Notes under the pieces: model-generated
The model's database searches: none
Seen by the model: only the letters and a program-made list of their open reading frames with translations
Told to the model about the DNA's origin: nothing
In this document: in pieces, positions 35,031 to 43,728 of the stretch
Layout: every line of letters begins with the position of its first letter
How positions within the stretch are numbered: position 1 is the first letter of the stretch
Position numbers and translations under genes: made by a program
NCBI RefSeq assembly: GCF_029269825.1
Contig: NZ_JARJHU010000005.1
Location: 496,001 to 560,000, forward strand
Direction: 5' to 3'
DNA: 64,000 nt
Source of the DNA: Pedobacter sp. JY14-1
Lineage (GTDB): Bacteria; Bacteroidota; Bacteroidia; Sphingobacteriales; Sphingobacteriaceae

Positions 35031-35068
35031 ATAAAGGACTAATATAACATATCCGGTTGGGTTTCAGG

Positions 35069-35107
35069 AAAAGGCCCGTTAACTTTGGTATCGTTAACGG
35101 GCCTTTT
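35069..35107 (-). terminator. Terminator after the second GH92 gene
   Basis: A perfect 15-bp stem (35069-35083 with 35093-35107) around a 9-base loop, starting and ending in A4/T4. It sits 8 bp past the GH92 stop and can work in either direction. Confidence 0.75.
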
Positions 35108-35115
35108 AAGCTGGC

Positions 35116-37329
35116 TTACTTCAGCCCCCATTTCTTATTGGGAAGAGGCCCCATTTCCAGTTCGAGCTTACCGCCCTCCACCAGTTGCTGATGCGTGAAC
35201 CAGGGAGTATCCAGTACTTTTCCGTTAAATTTCGCACTTTGGATATACTTGTTCTGCGCGGAACATTTATTGGCAACGACCTGGAACTGCTTACCATTGG
35301 GCAAGGTAATGGTTACCTGCTCAAATATCGGGCTGCCAATGGTATATACCGGGGTTCCTGGTGTCAGCGGGTAGAAGCCCATGGAAGAAAATACGACAAA
35401 CGCAGTCATACCGCCGCCGTCTTCATCACCGGGAATACCAAATACATTGTCTTTAAACCAGGTATCGAGCAGGAAACGGATACGCTTCTGTGTTTTCCAG
35501 GGTGAACTGCTGTAGTTATACAGATAAGGGATGTGGAAGCTGGGCTCATTGCCCATAGAATACTGGCCTACGATCCCCGTAAAATCCGGGAACTTTGCCC
35601 AAAGCTCATATTTGCTCCTGCCAAGAGGTTCACGGAACAACTGGTCCAGCTTGCCTTCAAATTTATCCACGCCACCGAACAGGCCGATAAGCCCCTTTAC
35701 GTCATGCTGTACCTGCCAGAGATAAGTCCAGCCATTGTTTTCGTCATAATATTCACGGCCGCCCATACCGCCGTCAAATTTAGGGTCGATATTGATCCAG
35801 TTGCCTTCTTTGTCCTTGGGAAGAAACATCTGCTGCTTATTGTCCCAAAGGTTCTTATAATTATTGCTTCTGGCATTGAACAGGCTATAATCGTCGCTTT
35901 TCTTCAGTTCCTGTGCAAACTGGCCCAGCGCCCAGTCATCATAACTGTGCCCCAGGGTAATGGCCACGGCCTGACGTTTTTCGAAGCCATGCACTTCTTT
36001 GACGGTCTCTTTCTCACCCGGTTTTAAAGCCGGGAAATAGCCCTTTTCATAGTAAAAATCTTCCAGTTCCGTCTTAGGCCCGTTCTTCCATGGCAGCATG
36101 GTCGCCTGGGTAGCATTTTTACGCATGCCCTCATAAGCCACGTTCACATCATAATTGCGGATGCCTTTACGGTAACCGTCAAGAAAGGTAATGGTGGAAT
36201 GGAAACCGTTCATACACGGATTGTCACCAAACAAGAGCGGGAAGGTAGGTACCCAGCCACTCTGCTGGTACATCAGCACATAAGAATTCAGCATATCTGC
36301 TTCCTGGTCGGGGTTCAGGATGGTCCTTAGCGGATGATGCGCCAGGTAAGTATCCCAAACCCAGTCGTCTACATAAAAGGGACGGTTGGTCTTGTGGATC
36401 TGCTTGTCGTAACCGCTGTAATATTGCCCGTCTTCAGTAATGTCTACCATCCGCTCGTAGCAGCGGTAAAGTGCGGTATAAAAGGAACGTTTCTGTGCCC
36501 CGGTACCGCCGGTAGCCTGGATCTGATTGATCACTTTTGACCATGCTGCCTCTCCCAGTTTTGACTGCTGTTCGAAGGTTACGGACTTAAGTTCATGTTC
36601 ATAGTTCTTCTTTGCCTGGTCGGGACTGATGAACGACAAGGCATACCTGAACTCTATGGTTTGTGCCGACTGATCCGCAAAGTTCAGCAGCAATCTGTTG
36701 CCGTCCTTCTCCGCGGTAGCCGGCAGACTGAAGGTACCGTAAAGATAGACCTTTACATCAGCCCAGGTTTCCATCCCGGTAACTTCCTTAGGAGAGGCCA
36801 GTGAGACCTGGAAATCGCCACCGTTATATTTATCAAAGATCAGTGCCTTGCCGCTGCCCTTTGGAAAATCGAAGCGGAATATCCCGGCTTTCTTTCCTGG
36901 GGTAAACTGTACCTTGATGTCACTGTCGATAAGATAAGTCGAATAATACCATGGCCGGTTAATCTCCAGGTCATGGTCATAGGTCATCCTTTTCCTGTCT
37001 GATGTGCTGTTAGCAGGCTTTACCGCAAATACCTGCCCGTTACGGTGCGAGACTACTGTAAGGGGGAAACTGGATATCTGATCGTCCATATAATCGGCAC
37101 GCTGGGGCGTCATCCGGATGACCTGGTTGGGCAACTGTATGGTGGGTCTTGTAGGCTCAAGAATAGCCCCTACATTACCGATCCTGGGATCGACGTACTT
37201 CAGGTTACCATCTCCATAGTTCTGCGGTTGCGCAACATAGGCAGGTTGCTGTGCCACCGCAAACATGAATGGCAGGCTGGCTACGGCCATCGCTAAAATT
37301 GTTTTTCTGGGTTCAAATAATTTGGTCAT
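35116..37329 (-). CDS. GH92 glycoside hydrolase (alpha-mannosidase type), second copy
   Basis: 737 residues with a signal peptide (about 1-27, ending FAVAQQ). GH92 motifs: IGNVGAILEPTRPTIQLPNQVIRMTP, VDDWVWDTYLAHHPLRTI, MGNEPSFHIPYLYNY and GIPGDEDGGGMTAFVVFSSMGFYPLTPG. The DEDGGG calcium and catalytic region is intact. It is related to the copy at 19505-21754 across its whole length, but the two are clearly diverged rather than a recent duplication. It lies upstream of the transmembrane sensor-regulator gene, which may control it. Confidence 0.94.
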   Translation of the reverse strand: MTKLFEPRKTILAMAVASLPFMFAVAQQPAYVAQPQNYGDGNLKYVDPRIGNVGAILEPTRPTIQLPNQVIRMTPQRADYMDDQISSFPLTVVSHRNGQVFAVKPANSTSDRKRMTYDHDLEINRPWYYSTYLIDSDIKVQFTPGKKAGIFRFDFPKGSGKALIFDKYNGGDFQVSLASPKEVTGMETWADVKVYLYGTFSLPATAEKDGNRLLLNFADQSAQTIEFRYALSFISPDQAKKNYEHELKSVTFEQQSKLGEAAWSKVINQIQATGGTGAQKRSFYTALYRCYERMVDITEDGQYYSGYDKQIHKTNRPFYVDDWVWDTYLAHHPLRTILNPDQEADMLNSYVLMYQQSGWVPTFPLLFGDNPCMNGFHSTITFLDGYRKGIRNYDVNVAYEGMRKNATQATMLPWKNGPKTELEDFYYEKGYFPALKPGEKETVKEVHGFEKRQAVAITLGHSYDDWALGQFAQELKKSDDYSLFNARSNNYKNLWDNKQQMFLPKDKEGNWINIDPKFDGGMGGREYYDENNGWTYLWQVQHDVKGLIGLFGGVDKFEGKLDQLFREPLGRSKYELWAKFPDFTGIVGQYSMGNEPSFHIPYLYNYSSSPWKTQKRIRFLLDTWFKDNVFGIPGDEDGGGMTAFVVFSSMGFYPLTPGTPVYTIGSPIFEQVTITLPNGKQFQVVANKCSAQNKYIQSAKFNGKVLDTPWFTHQQLVEGGKLELEMGPLPNKKWGLK

Positions 37330-37484
37330 GTGTGGTTAATTGTCAGCTGAGTCCAGCTGGTTGTATAAAGCTCTAAAATAATAAATTCCGGAAGGTTTAA
37401 CGGCCCGGCACATAAATTACGACCGAATACATTAATAAAACATTAATTATTCCTTAAAGCCAGGTCTATTTATCATTCACCCAA

Positions 37485-37524
37485 TAAAAAAAAAGCATTC
37501 GGGGTATGGAGGTTCCCTGAATGC
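37485..37524 (-). terminator. Terminator of the S46 peptidase gene
   Basis: GCATTCGGGG (37495-37504) pairs with CCCTGAATGC (37515-37524) with one G-T pair. On the reverse strand a run of about nine T follows (37486-37494). Confidence 0.85.
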
Positions 37525-37546
37525 CTTTCCTGTTTTGAGGACTGAA

Positions 37547-39784
37547 TTACTTTACTGCCTTGAGCGCCGGTCTGCTCAGCTTCCTGCCGGCAGGCCTGGC
37601 AGGAGCTTTGCCGGCCACTCCGTCTTTTCTGATGTCCAGTTCGGCGATCAGGTTTTTAGCACCGCCAAGTATATCGATACACCAGAGCACATAACGAACG
37701 TCAACACATATCGTCCGCTTAAACTGCTTGTCGAATGCAATATCTCCGCTCATCGCTTCCCAGTTGCCGTCAAAAGCCAGTCCGATCAGCTCTCCGTTGC
37801 CGTTGATGACAGGAGAACCTGAGTTGCCACCTGTAATGTCATTATTGGTAATGAATCCGACAGTCAGGGTACCGTTATTACCATATTGCCCGAAGTTCTT
37901 CTTTTTATAGTTTTCGATCAGGTTGGCGGGAAGGTCAAATTCCCCGTCGCCGGGAATGTATTTCTGCATGACTCCTTCTATGGTGGTGGTCGTTTTGTAT
38001 TCAATCCCATCCTTTGGTGAGTAATCCTGCACATTTCCGTAGGACAGCCTCATGGTGAAGTTTGCATCGGGATACATCAGCTTACCCGTATTTTTTTCCA
38101 GGATCGCCTTCAGGTACAAGTGGTCAAGCTCAGCTTTTTTAGCTTCAAAATCAGCGACAAGGGAACCAAAATTGGTCTTGATATAATCGGCAGGGACCAG
38201 GTTGAGCGCATACTTATAACCAGGATCATTGCCCACCGCTTCTGCCGAAGGATGAGCAGCGATGAAAGCCTTTAATTTTTCTGGCCTGATAAAATTGCTG
38301 TTGTCCCACAGGTAGTCTGCAAATTTAGCAAAAGTGGATTCGGGATTTCCTGTCCAGTATTTCTCAGCGATCTCAGCAAAGAATTTAGGCTGCGAGCGCA
38401 CCGGTACATCCTGGTAGAACGAGGCCAGTATCTGTGCAAAAATCTTTTTATCTGCCGTTTCATTATAAGTTGTCTCGTAAGCCTGCACAGCTGCTTCCAG
38501 TTTTTGTTTAACCTGCTGATACCCTGCCTCATCGTACTTAGCCGTGGTCAGACCAATCAGTGTTTTACCGATACCTGCTGCATTGGCTGCCCACTGGGAA
38601 GCGAGAAAGCCCTCATTGATGTAGGTACGCTGTACGGAAATAGGGTCAATGGTCTTATAGATCTGGTCGTATTGTTCCATGAGCCCTGCGAACTCGCTTT
38701 TCTGCGCAGCCCATTCTGTAAAGGATTTCTCTTCCGCACGTTTGTGATCGGCTACCTTAAGCCGTTTCAGCTGTTCAGTCTGTCCGATAAAATATTTCCA
38801 GTAGTTGGCAATCTGGGCATATTTTGAGGAGAGCTTCAGGCGGGTCTCTACATTCTTGTCCATTTCCTCTTTCCAGGCCTTCAGCCTGATATCGCGGAGT
38901 TTGACGATGGTCGGGTTCACTTTATTGACCGCGAGATCAACGCCATAGGATGTCAGATATCGGTCTGTGCGCCCGGGAAAACCGTAAACAATAGAAAAAT
39001 CACCCTTCTTTACGCCTTTGATAGATACGGGCAGGTATTTCTTCGGCTTATAGGGAACGTTATCTGCAGCGTATGCTGCAGCCTGGTTATTTTTGGATGC
39101 ATATACCCTGAAAACAGAAAAATCGCCGGTCTGACGAGGCCATTCCCAATTATCGGTATCTCCACCGAACTTACCAATGTTCTGCGGTGGTGCACCGACC
39201 AGCCTCACGTCATCGAAACGTTCATAGACAAACAAAATAAACTGATTGGACTTGTAGAAATCCTTCACATTGGCTTCAATGGCGGGGCCAGTTACCGCTG
39301 CTTTAGAAATGGCTGCGAAAACTTCCTGGAGTTTAGCTTCTCTGTCGACCCCTTTAAGCCCTTTGGTTTCTGCCTCTACCTTTGCGGTCACATCTTCCAT
39401 CCTTTGCAGAAATCTTACAAAAAGACCTGCTATGGGCTTTTCCTCTCCGTAGTTCCTGGCGTAAAAACCATTGTCCAGGATGTTGTTCTGTGCGGTAGAG
39501 TTAGATGCAATCGCATCATAACCACAATGGTGGTTGGTAAAGATCAGTCCTTTGTCGGAGACGATCTCTCCTGTACAAAAACCACCGAAATGTACGATGG
39601 CATCTTTAAGACTTGAGCCATTTGCATTGTACAGGTCCTGTGTGGTGAGCTTAAAGCCCTGCTTCTTCATCTGCTCGTAGTTCTTACCGATCAGCATCGG
39701 TATCCACATTCCCTCATCTGCCTTTACAGTAAGCGAAGTGCACAAGGTTACCATGCACAGCAGCAGAAAGCTAATTTTCCTCAT
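37547..39784 (-). CDS. S46-family dipeptidyl peptidase, DPP7-like
   Basis: 745 residues with a signal peptide (about 1-22). S46 peptidases are periplasmic serine exopeptidases that remove N-terminal dipeptides. FTNHHCGYDAI holds the catalytic His (about His85), and GNSGSPVINGNGELIGLAFDGNWEAMSGDIAFD holds the nucleophile Ser in GNS. Eighteen residues after that Ser is Gly (FDGNWE). Porphyromonas DPP11 has the substrate-selecting Arg673 at this place and DPP7 a Gly, so the enzyme should prefer hydrophobic rather than acidic P1 residues (inference). The C-terminal tail is basic and Pro/Ala-rich. It is a single gene with its own terminator. Confidence 0.93.
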   Translation of the reverse strand: MRKISFLLLCMVTLCTSLTVKADEGMWIPMLIGKNYEQMKKQGFKLTTQDLYNANGSSLKDAIVHFGGFCTGEIVSDKGLIFTNHHCGYDAIASNSTAQNNILDNGFYARNYGEEKPIAGLFVRFLQRMEDVTAKVEAETKGLKGVDREAKLQEVFAAISKAAVTGPAIEANVKDFYKSNQFILFVYERFDDVRLVGAPPQNIGKFGGDTDNWEWPRQTGDFSVFRVYASKNNQAAAYAADNVPYKPKKYLPVSIKGVKKGDFSIVYGFPGRTDRYLTSYGVDLAVNKVNPTIVKLRDIRLKAWKEEMDKNVETRLKLSSKYAQIANYWKYFIGQTEQLKRLKVADHKRAEEKSFTEWAAQKSEFAGLMEQYDQIYKTIDPISVQRTYINEGFLASQWAANAAGIGKTLIGLTTAKYDEAGYQQVKQKLEAAVQAYETTYNETADKKIFAQILASFYQDVPVRSQPKFFAEIAEKYWTGNPESTFAKFADYLWDNSNFIRPEKLKAFIAAHPSAEAVGNDPGYKYALNLVPADYIKTNFGSLVADFEAKKAELDHLYLKAILEKNTGKLMYPDANFTMRLSYGNVQDYSPKDGIEYKTTTTIEGVMQKYIPGDGEFDLPANLIENYKKKNFGQYGNNGTLTVGFITNNDITGGNSGSPVINGNGELIGLAFDGNWEAMSGDIAFDKQFKRTICVDVRYVLWCIDILGGAKNLIAELDIRKDGVAGKAPARPAGRKLSRPALKAVK

Positions 39785-39861
39785 GATTTAAACAGTTAGT
39801 TGATGGTGCGAATTTAAGGAATTTATCCTTAGAAAAACCCATCTGAACTTTCGCAAACGAC

Positions 39862-40104
39862 CTATAAGAGACCAGGGATACCTTTATTGTTTTTTTCGAT
39901 ATGCTCAAAATACTGCTTCAGTTCGTCTACCAGGATAAGCGTACGAAGCCGCTCGTTTCTTTCCTCATCAACAACCGCAGACATTGCCCAGCCTGCATAT
40001 AGCTTATCAAGTAATTTGTAGATATCTTCAAAAGAATGTCCGTTTAAAAGACCTTCCTCTGCTTCAGGCCCTTTTGTATTTTTAGTGCTTGTACCCGGTT
40101 TCAT
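39862..40104 (-). CDS. Small hypothetical protein
   Basis: 80 residues from the ATG at 40104 (a longer frame begins at a TTG). The N-terminus is polar and probably disordered (KPGTSTKNTKGPEAEEG). The rest is predicted helical with an amphipathic segment (FEDIYKLLDKLYAGWAMSAVVDEERNERLRTLILVDELKQYFEHIEK). There is no signal peptide, Cys or recognisable motif. It lies between the S46 peptidase and the TonB-dependent receptor, separated from the latter by a strong terminator, so it probably has its own promoter. The function is unknown. Confidence 0.55.
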   Translation of the reverse strand: MKPGTSTKNTKGPEAEEGLLNGHSFEDIYKLLDKLYAGWAMSAVVDEERNERLRTLILVDELKQYFEHIEKNNKGIPGLL

Positions 40105-40193
40105 ATATTTTTTCCCTTTATTCTTTATTGTTGTAATAACGTTGTTACTATAGAAAAACTTGTGCCACAATAACTGTTTTTCTGACAGGTGAA

Positions 40194-40236
40194 TAAAAAA
40201 AGAAAGGGCGCCTGCTCAGGTGCCCTTTCTTTTTTG
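40194..40236 (-). terminator. Terminator of the TonB-dependent receptor gene
   Basis: A long GC-cored stem (AGAAAGGGCGCCT with AGGTGCCCTTTCT, one G-T pair) flanked by A and T runs, 20 bp after the receptor stop codon on the reverse strand. Confidence 0.88.
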
Positions 40237-40257
40237 TTTCCGGATGGTTTTCCCTTG

Positions 40258-43200
40258 TTAATTAAACAGGTACCTTACACCGAACTGGGCAGCCCAGCGT
40301 GAACGTACCTGGTCAACACTGTAAATAGTGTTATCAGCGGGTGCCCGGAAGGTAAATCCTCCGCCATTGCTTGAACTGTAATTAATCAGTGTGGTTGCTC
40401 CATTGCTATTACCTATGGTATAAGCGCGGCCCCATTTCTTATTGATCAGGTTACCTACATTAAACACGTCAACAGATAACTGTAATTTATTGGATGTGCC
40501 TTTAATCAGACCACCGATATCTTGTAACAATCTTGCATCGAAAGAATGTTCCCATGGTCCTCTGGCTCCAAAACGCTCTGCATATTTACCTCTCCTGCTT
40601 CTCAGGTAGGAATCGTTTTCGATGTAGGCGTTAAGCGCGTTCCATTGCGCTTCTGGACTGATCGCCGGACTAGGATTGTTTCCTGTAACTGCCGGAATGG
40701 TAACCAGTTTAATCTCGGAAGCATTTCTAGGTATATAGATCAGGTCATTCTGATTCGCACCGTCTCCGTTCAGATCTCCGTTGTAAAGATAGGTATTGGC
40801 CTCTCCTGACCTTCCTGAATAGAAAATTCCAAGGGAAGTACCAAACAGTCTGTTTTTGCCATACCTGACCCCATAATTCAGACTACCCACAAGACGGTTC
40901 CGGATGTCAAATTTTGAGTAAGATACCTGTGAGTAGTTTGGATTGGTGACGATCTGGTTAAACTGCCAGTTGGAACGGGCCGTAGAGCTGGCCCCGCTGT
41001 TTTTTTCCTTTGCTTCCCCGTAAGTATAGGCGATAGAAGCATCCAGGCCAAACAGGAAGGATTTCTGAAGCTGTGCAGTCAACGTGTAAGAATAACCTTT
41101 GCTGGTATTGGAAAGCAACAGCGCATTGGTCACTGTTGAATTGACTTTTCCGCCATAGGTAGGTCTGTTGTCATTTCCTCCGCTTAGCGAAGGATTCAAC
41201 GTACCTGTTACGCCTTTGATATTGATATCTGCATAATCGATACTATTCAGGTATTGGTTGTAAATCGCTTCCAGGGTTGCGACGATACCGCCTGGGACTT
41301 TAATGTCAGTCGCCAGGTTAGACCTGAAAGTTTGCGGGAGCCTGAAATTCTGGTCAATCAGGTTTAATTCATAAGTTTTAACGGTTGAACTTCCGATATT
41401 TTGCTGTTCATTTGGATCAGGAATGAACTTGACGGGAGGCGGAGTACGCTGGTTGACAGTTCCGAAAAGCACCCCGTTATTGGTAAACTGGTTAGACAAC
41501 CAGACAAAAGGTACACGACCGGTAAAGATGCCTGAACCACCTCTGAGCTGTACACTCTTATCACCAAAAACATCATAATTGAAACCAATTCTCGGAGACA
41601 CAAGAGGTCTGCTTTTAGGGGTAATGTCCGTTCTGTATCCGAATGCAGTTTCTGCAAGCGGATTTCTCTCTGGCTTATCTCTGAAGATAGGGACGTCCAC
41701 CCTCATACCTGCTGTCAGTTTAAATTCGGGAGAAACCTGGATCTCATCTTGTCCGTAAAAAGACAGTTGCGCGGCTGAGAAACGTGCTTCGCCTGGATTG
41801 CTGGTAATTGGATAAGTAGCTTCACCGGTTAGAGGCTTGTCGGCCATAAAATCGGCCAGTGAGTTAAAGGTCCAGTAGCCATACCTGTTATTGACAAAGA
41901 GGTTCCTGAATTTAAAGAACTCGTTATGTGTACCGACAGTAAATGTATGGTTACCCGTAAAAATCTTAAAGTTATCGGTAATTTCCAGAATATTCTGGTC
42001 AAGCTGGTTGGCTGTGCTGCTTCTTTCTGAGCCAAAGTTAACCTGGTTGGTTGATGATCCGTTGATATTATTGATCTGTACATGTGGGAATAAAGCGCCA
42101 AAAGTGGAACGTGCGTCACGTACAGTAGTATATCCTACAAGCAGGTTATTGGAAAGAGATTCGTTGAATTTTGAACGCAGTTCCATTACGGTAATGTTCT
42201 GCTTGCTGTTATTTCTTCCACCGTTGTTACCGAACTTAAAATTGGTAGCTGAACGGGAAAATACATCATCGAAAGCCTTTATATAGTTATGCCGCACCAT
42301 CAGCTGGTTTTTGGAATTGATGTTCCAGTCTAATCTTGCGAAGATTTTATCATTCTGCGTTAAAGTGGGTTCTGCAGTGATCCCTCCTACGTCGTAACCA
42401 TATTTAGTTTTAACAAAATCGGCGATCTCCTGTGCCTGAGCTACGGTAAGCAGTGCACCTGGCTCCCCGGCACCCAGAGTTGTAGGTGCCTTTTTCCTGC
42501 CTAGCTCTCCGTTCACAAAGAAAAACAGTTTATCTTTTACGATCGGCCCGCCCAGGCGGAATCCATATTGATAATCTGTAAAATCAGGTGACTTTACGCC
42601 ATTGGGCTGCTTGCCTACGGTATTCTGGTTTCTGCCGAATACATAGGCTGAACCTTCTACCTTATTGGTTCCTGAACGGGTGATCGCATTTATTCCTGCA
42701 CCGGTAAAGTTACCATAGGTGATGTCATATGGTGCCAGTACTACCTGGATTTCCTGGATCGCATCCAATGAGATGGGCTGGGTATTGGCGCCGCTACCTG
42801 GCGTAATTGCTGTACTTGAGGCCGCAAATACATCGTTGTTGACTGCACCGTCAATGGTGATGTTATTGAAACGAGGGTTTGCACCTCCGAAAGAGTTGCC
42901 GTTTGATTGGGGAGTCAACCTATAATAGTCGGATAGTGAACGACTAAGAGTAGGCAAAGACTCAATCTGCTCCTTACTGATATTTGTAGCTGCTCCTGTT
43001 TTCTTGCTGTTGAAAATCGGGTTCTTCCTGCCCGCAATCACAACTTCCTGGAGTTGTTCGCCATTCTCGCCGAGTTTTACATTGATAGGAAAAGATTCTC
43101 CGAGTTTCAGGCGGATGTCTGTCAGGGTCTCCGGCTGGAAGCCGACATAGGAAATGGTTACGGTATAAGGACCGCCCACCCGCATATTTGCGATCGCAAA

Positions 43201-43404
43201 ACGTCCCTCTGCATTAGTAACTACACCGTATACGGTTCCGGTAGGCTCGTGAACAGCTTTGATACTTGCGCCCGGTAACGCACCTCTGTTGTCTGTAACG
43301 ACCCCGTTAATAGCAGATGTAGTGACCTGCGCAATGGCCTGCGGGACAATACCTGCAAAGACCATAACCAGTACCACAATTCTCAGTAGTAAAGATTTCT
43401 TCAT
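40258..43404 (-). CDS. TonB-dependent receptor with carboxypeptidase-like N-domain (Oar-like)
   Basis: 1048 residues from the ATG at 43404, chosen because it starts a clear signal peptide (MKKSLLLRIVVLVMVFAGIVPQAIAQ); the longer frame is implausible. A carboxypeptidase-regulatory-like domain follows (about 30-115, INGVVTDNRGALPGASIKAV). A plug domain comes next (about 130-260, SLPTLSRSLSDYYRLTPQS, FNNITIDGAVNNDVF, INAITRSGTNKVEGSAYVFGRN), then a 22-strand-type barrel ending in the aromatic terminus RYLFN. The Oar-like form differs from SusC: no SusD partner follows. The ligand is unknown; Oar-type receptors have been linked to protein or peptide uptake or secretion. It probably draws energy from a TonB such as that at 18563-19441. 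Confidence 0.92.
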   Translation of the reverse strand: MKKSLLLRIVVLVMVFAGIVPQAIAQVTTSAINGVVTDNRGALPGASIKAVHEPTGTVYGVVTNAEGRFAIANMRVGGPYTVTISYVGFQPETLTDIRLKLGESFPINVKLGENGEQLQEVVIAGRKNPIFNSKKTGAATNISKEQIESLPTLSRSLSDYYRLTPQSNGNSFGGANPRFNNITIDGAVNNDVFAASSTAITPGSGANTQPISLDAIQEIQVVLAPYDITYGNFTGAGINAITRSGTNKVEGSAYVFGRNQNTVGKQPNGVKSPDFTDYQYGFRLGGPIVKDKLFFFVNGELGRKKAPTTLGAGEPGALLTVAQAQEIADFVKTKYGYDVGGITAEPTLTQNDKIFARLDWNINSKNQLMVRHNYIKAFDDVFSRSATNFKFGNNGGRNNSKQNITVMELRSKFNESLSNNLLVGYTTVRDARSTFGALFPHVQINNINGSSTNQVNFGSERSSTANQLDQNILEITDNFKIFTGNHTFTVGTHNEFFKFRNLFVNNRYGYWTFNSLADFMADKPLTGEATYPITSNPGEARFSAAQLSFYGQDEIQVSPEFKLTAGMRVDVPIFRDKPERNPLAETAFGYRTDITPKSRPLVSPRIGFNYDVFGDKSVQLRGGSGIFTGRVPFVWLSNQFTNNGVLFGTVNQRTPPPVKFIPDPNEQQNIGSSTVKTYELNLIDQNFRLPQTFRSNLATDIKVPGGIVATLEAIYNQYLNSIDYADINIKGVTGTLNPSLSGGNDNRPTYGGKVNSTVTNALLLSNTSKGYSYTLTAQLQKSFLFGLDASIAYTYGEAKEKNSGASSTARSNWQFNQIVTNPNYSQVSYSKFDIRNRLVGSLNYGVRYGKNRLFGTSLGIFYSGRSGEANTYLYNGDLNGDGANQNDLIYIPRNASEIKLVTIPAVTGNNPSPAISPEAQWNALNAYIENDSYLRSRRGKYAERFGARGPWEHSFDARLLQDIGGLIKGTSNKLQLSVDVFNVGNLINKKWGRAYTIGNSNGATTLINYSSSNGGGFTFRAPADNTIYSVDQVRSRWAAQFGVRYLFN

Positions 43405-43449
43405 GTTTGTTGTTTTTTTATGTGCACGTATCACCAAATGATACGGCGG

Positions 43450-43457
43450 CAAATTTA
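43450..43457 (-). promoter_or_regulatory. -7 box for the TonB-dependent receptor
   Basis: On the reverse strand TAAATTTG, a perfect TAnnTTTG, 45 bases before the ATG at 43404. No -33 TTG at standard spacing. Confidence 0.5.
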
Positions 43458-43683
43458 AATAGAAAAAAACGCAGGATCCTGGATTTAATGTTAAATAATT
43501 ATTAAGAATCCCAAGAGTTTTCAACATTTAACCCTGAAAAATTTACCACATAATCAACAGCTATACAGTTATTTATATTCATTCTACACAATAAATTGAA
43601 TACACCTTAGTGTCAATAACACACTCAACGCGCCCAGACATTGTCATAAAACGTCAGGGGCATGGTTTAATGAACATTTTTGC

Positions 43684-43691
43684 TATTTTTG
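43684..43691 (+). promoter_or_regulatory. -7 box for lpd
   Basis: TATTTTTG, a perfect TAnnTTTG, 37 bases before the lpd ATG. A -33 TTG is not evident. Confidence 0.5.
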
Positions 43692-43728
43692 GCGCTGACT
43701 AAATGTTAAAATCCTTTAGATTGAAGAT

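Larger units (their letters stand above)
43405..43728. other. Divergent intergenic region, receptor and lpd
   Basis: 324 bp without a gene. It holds a leftward -7 box near the receptor and a rightward -7 box near lpd. The middle is AT-rich with no strong hairpin, repeat or riboswitch that I can recognise. Confidence 0.6.

Noticed and set aside
40258..43404. SusC of a SusC/SusD pair
   Set aside because: The receptor has the Oar-like plug and barrel pattern and no SusD-like lipoprotein gene follows or precedes it.
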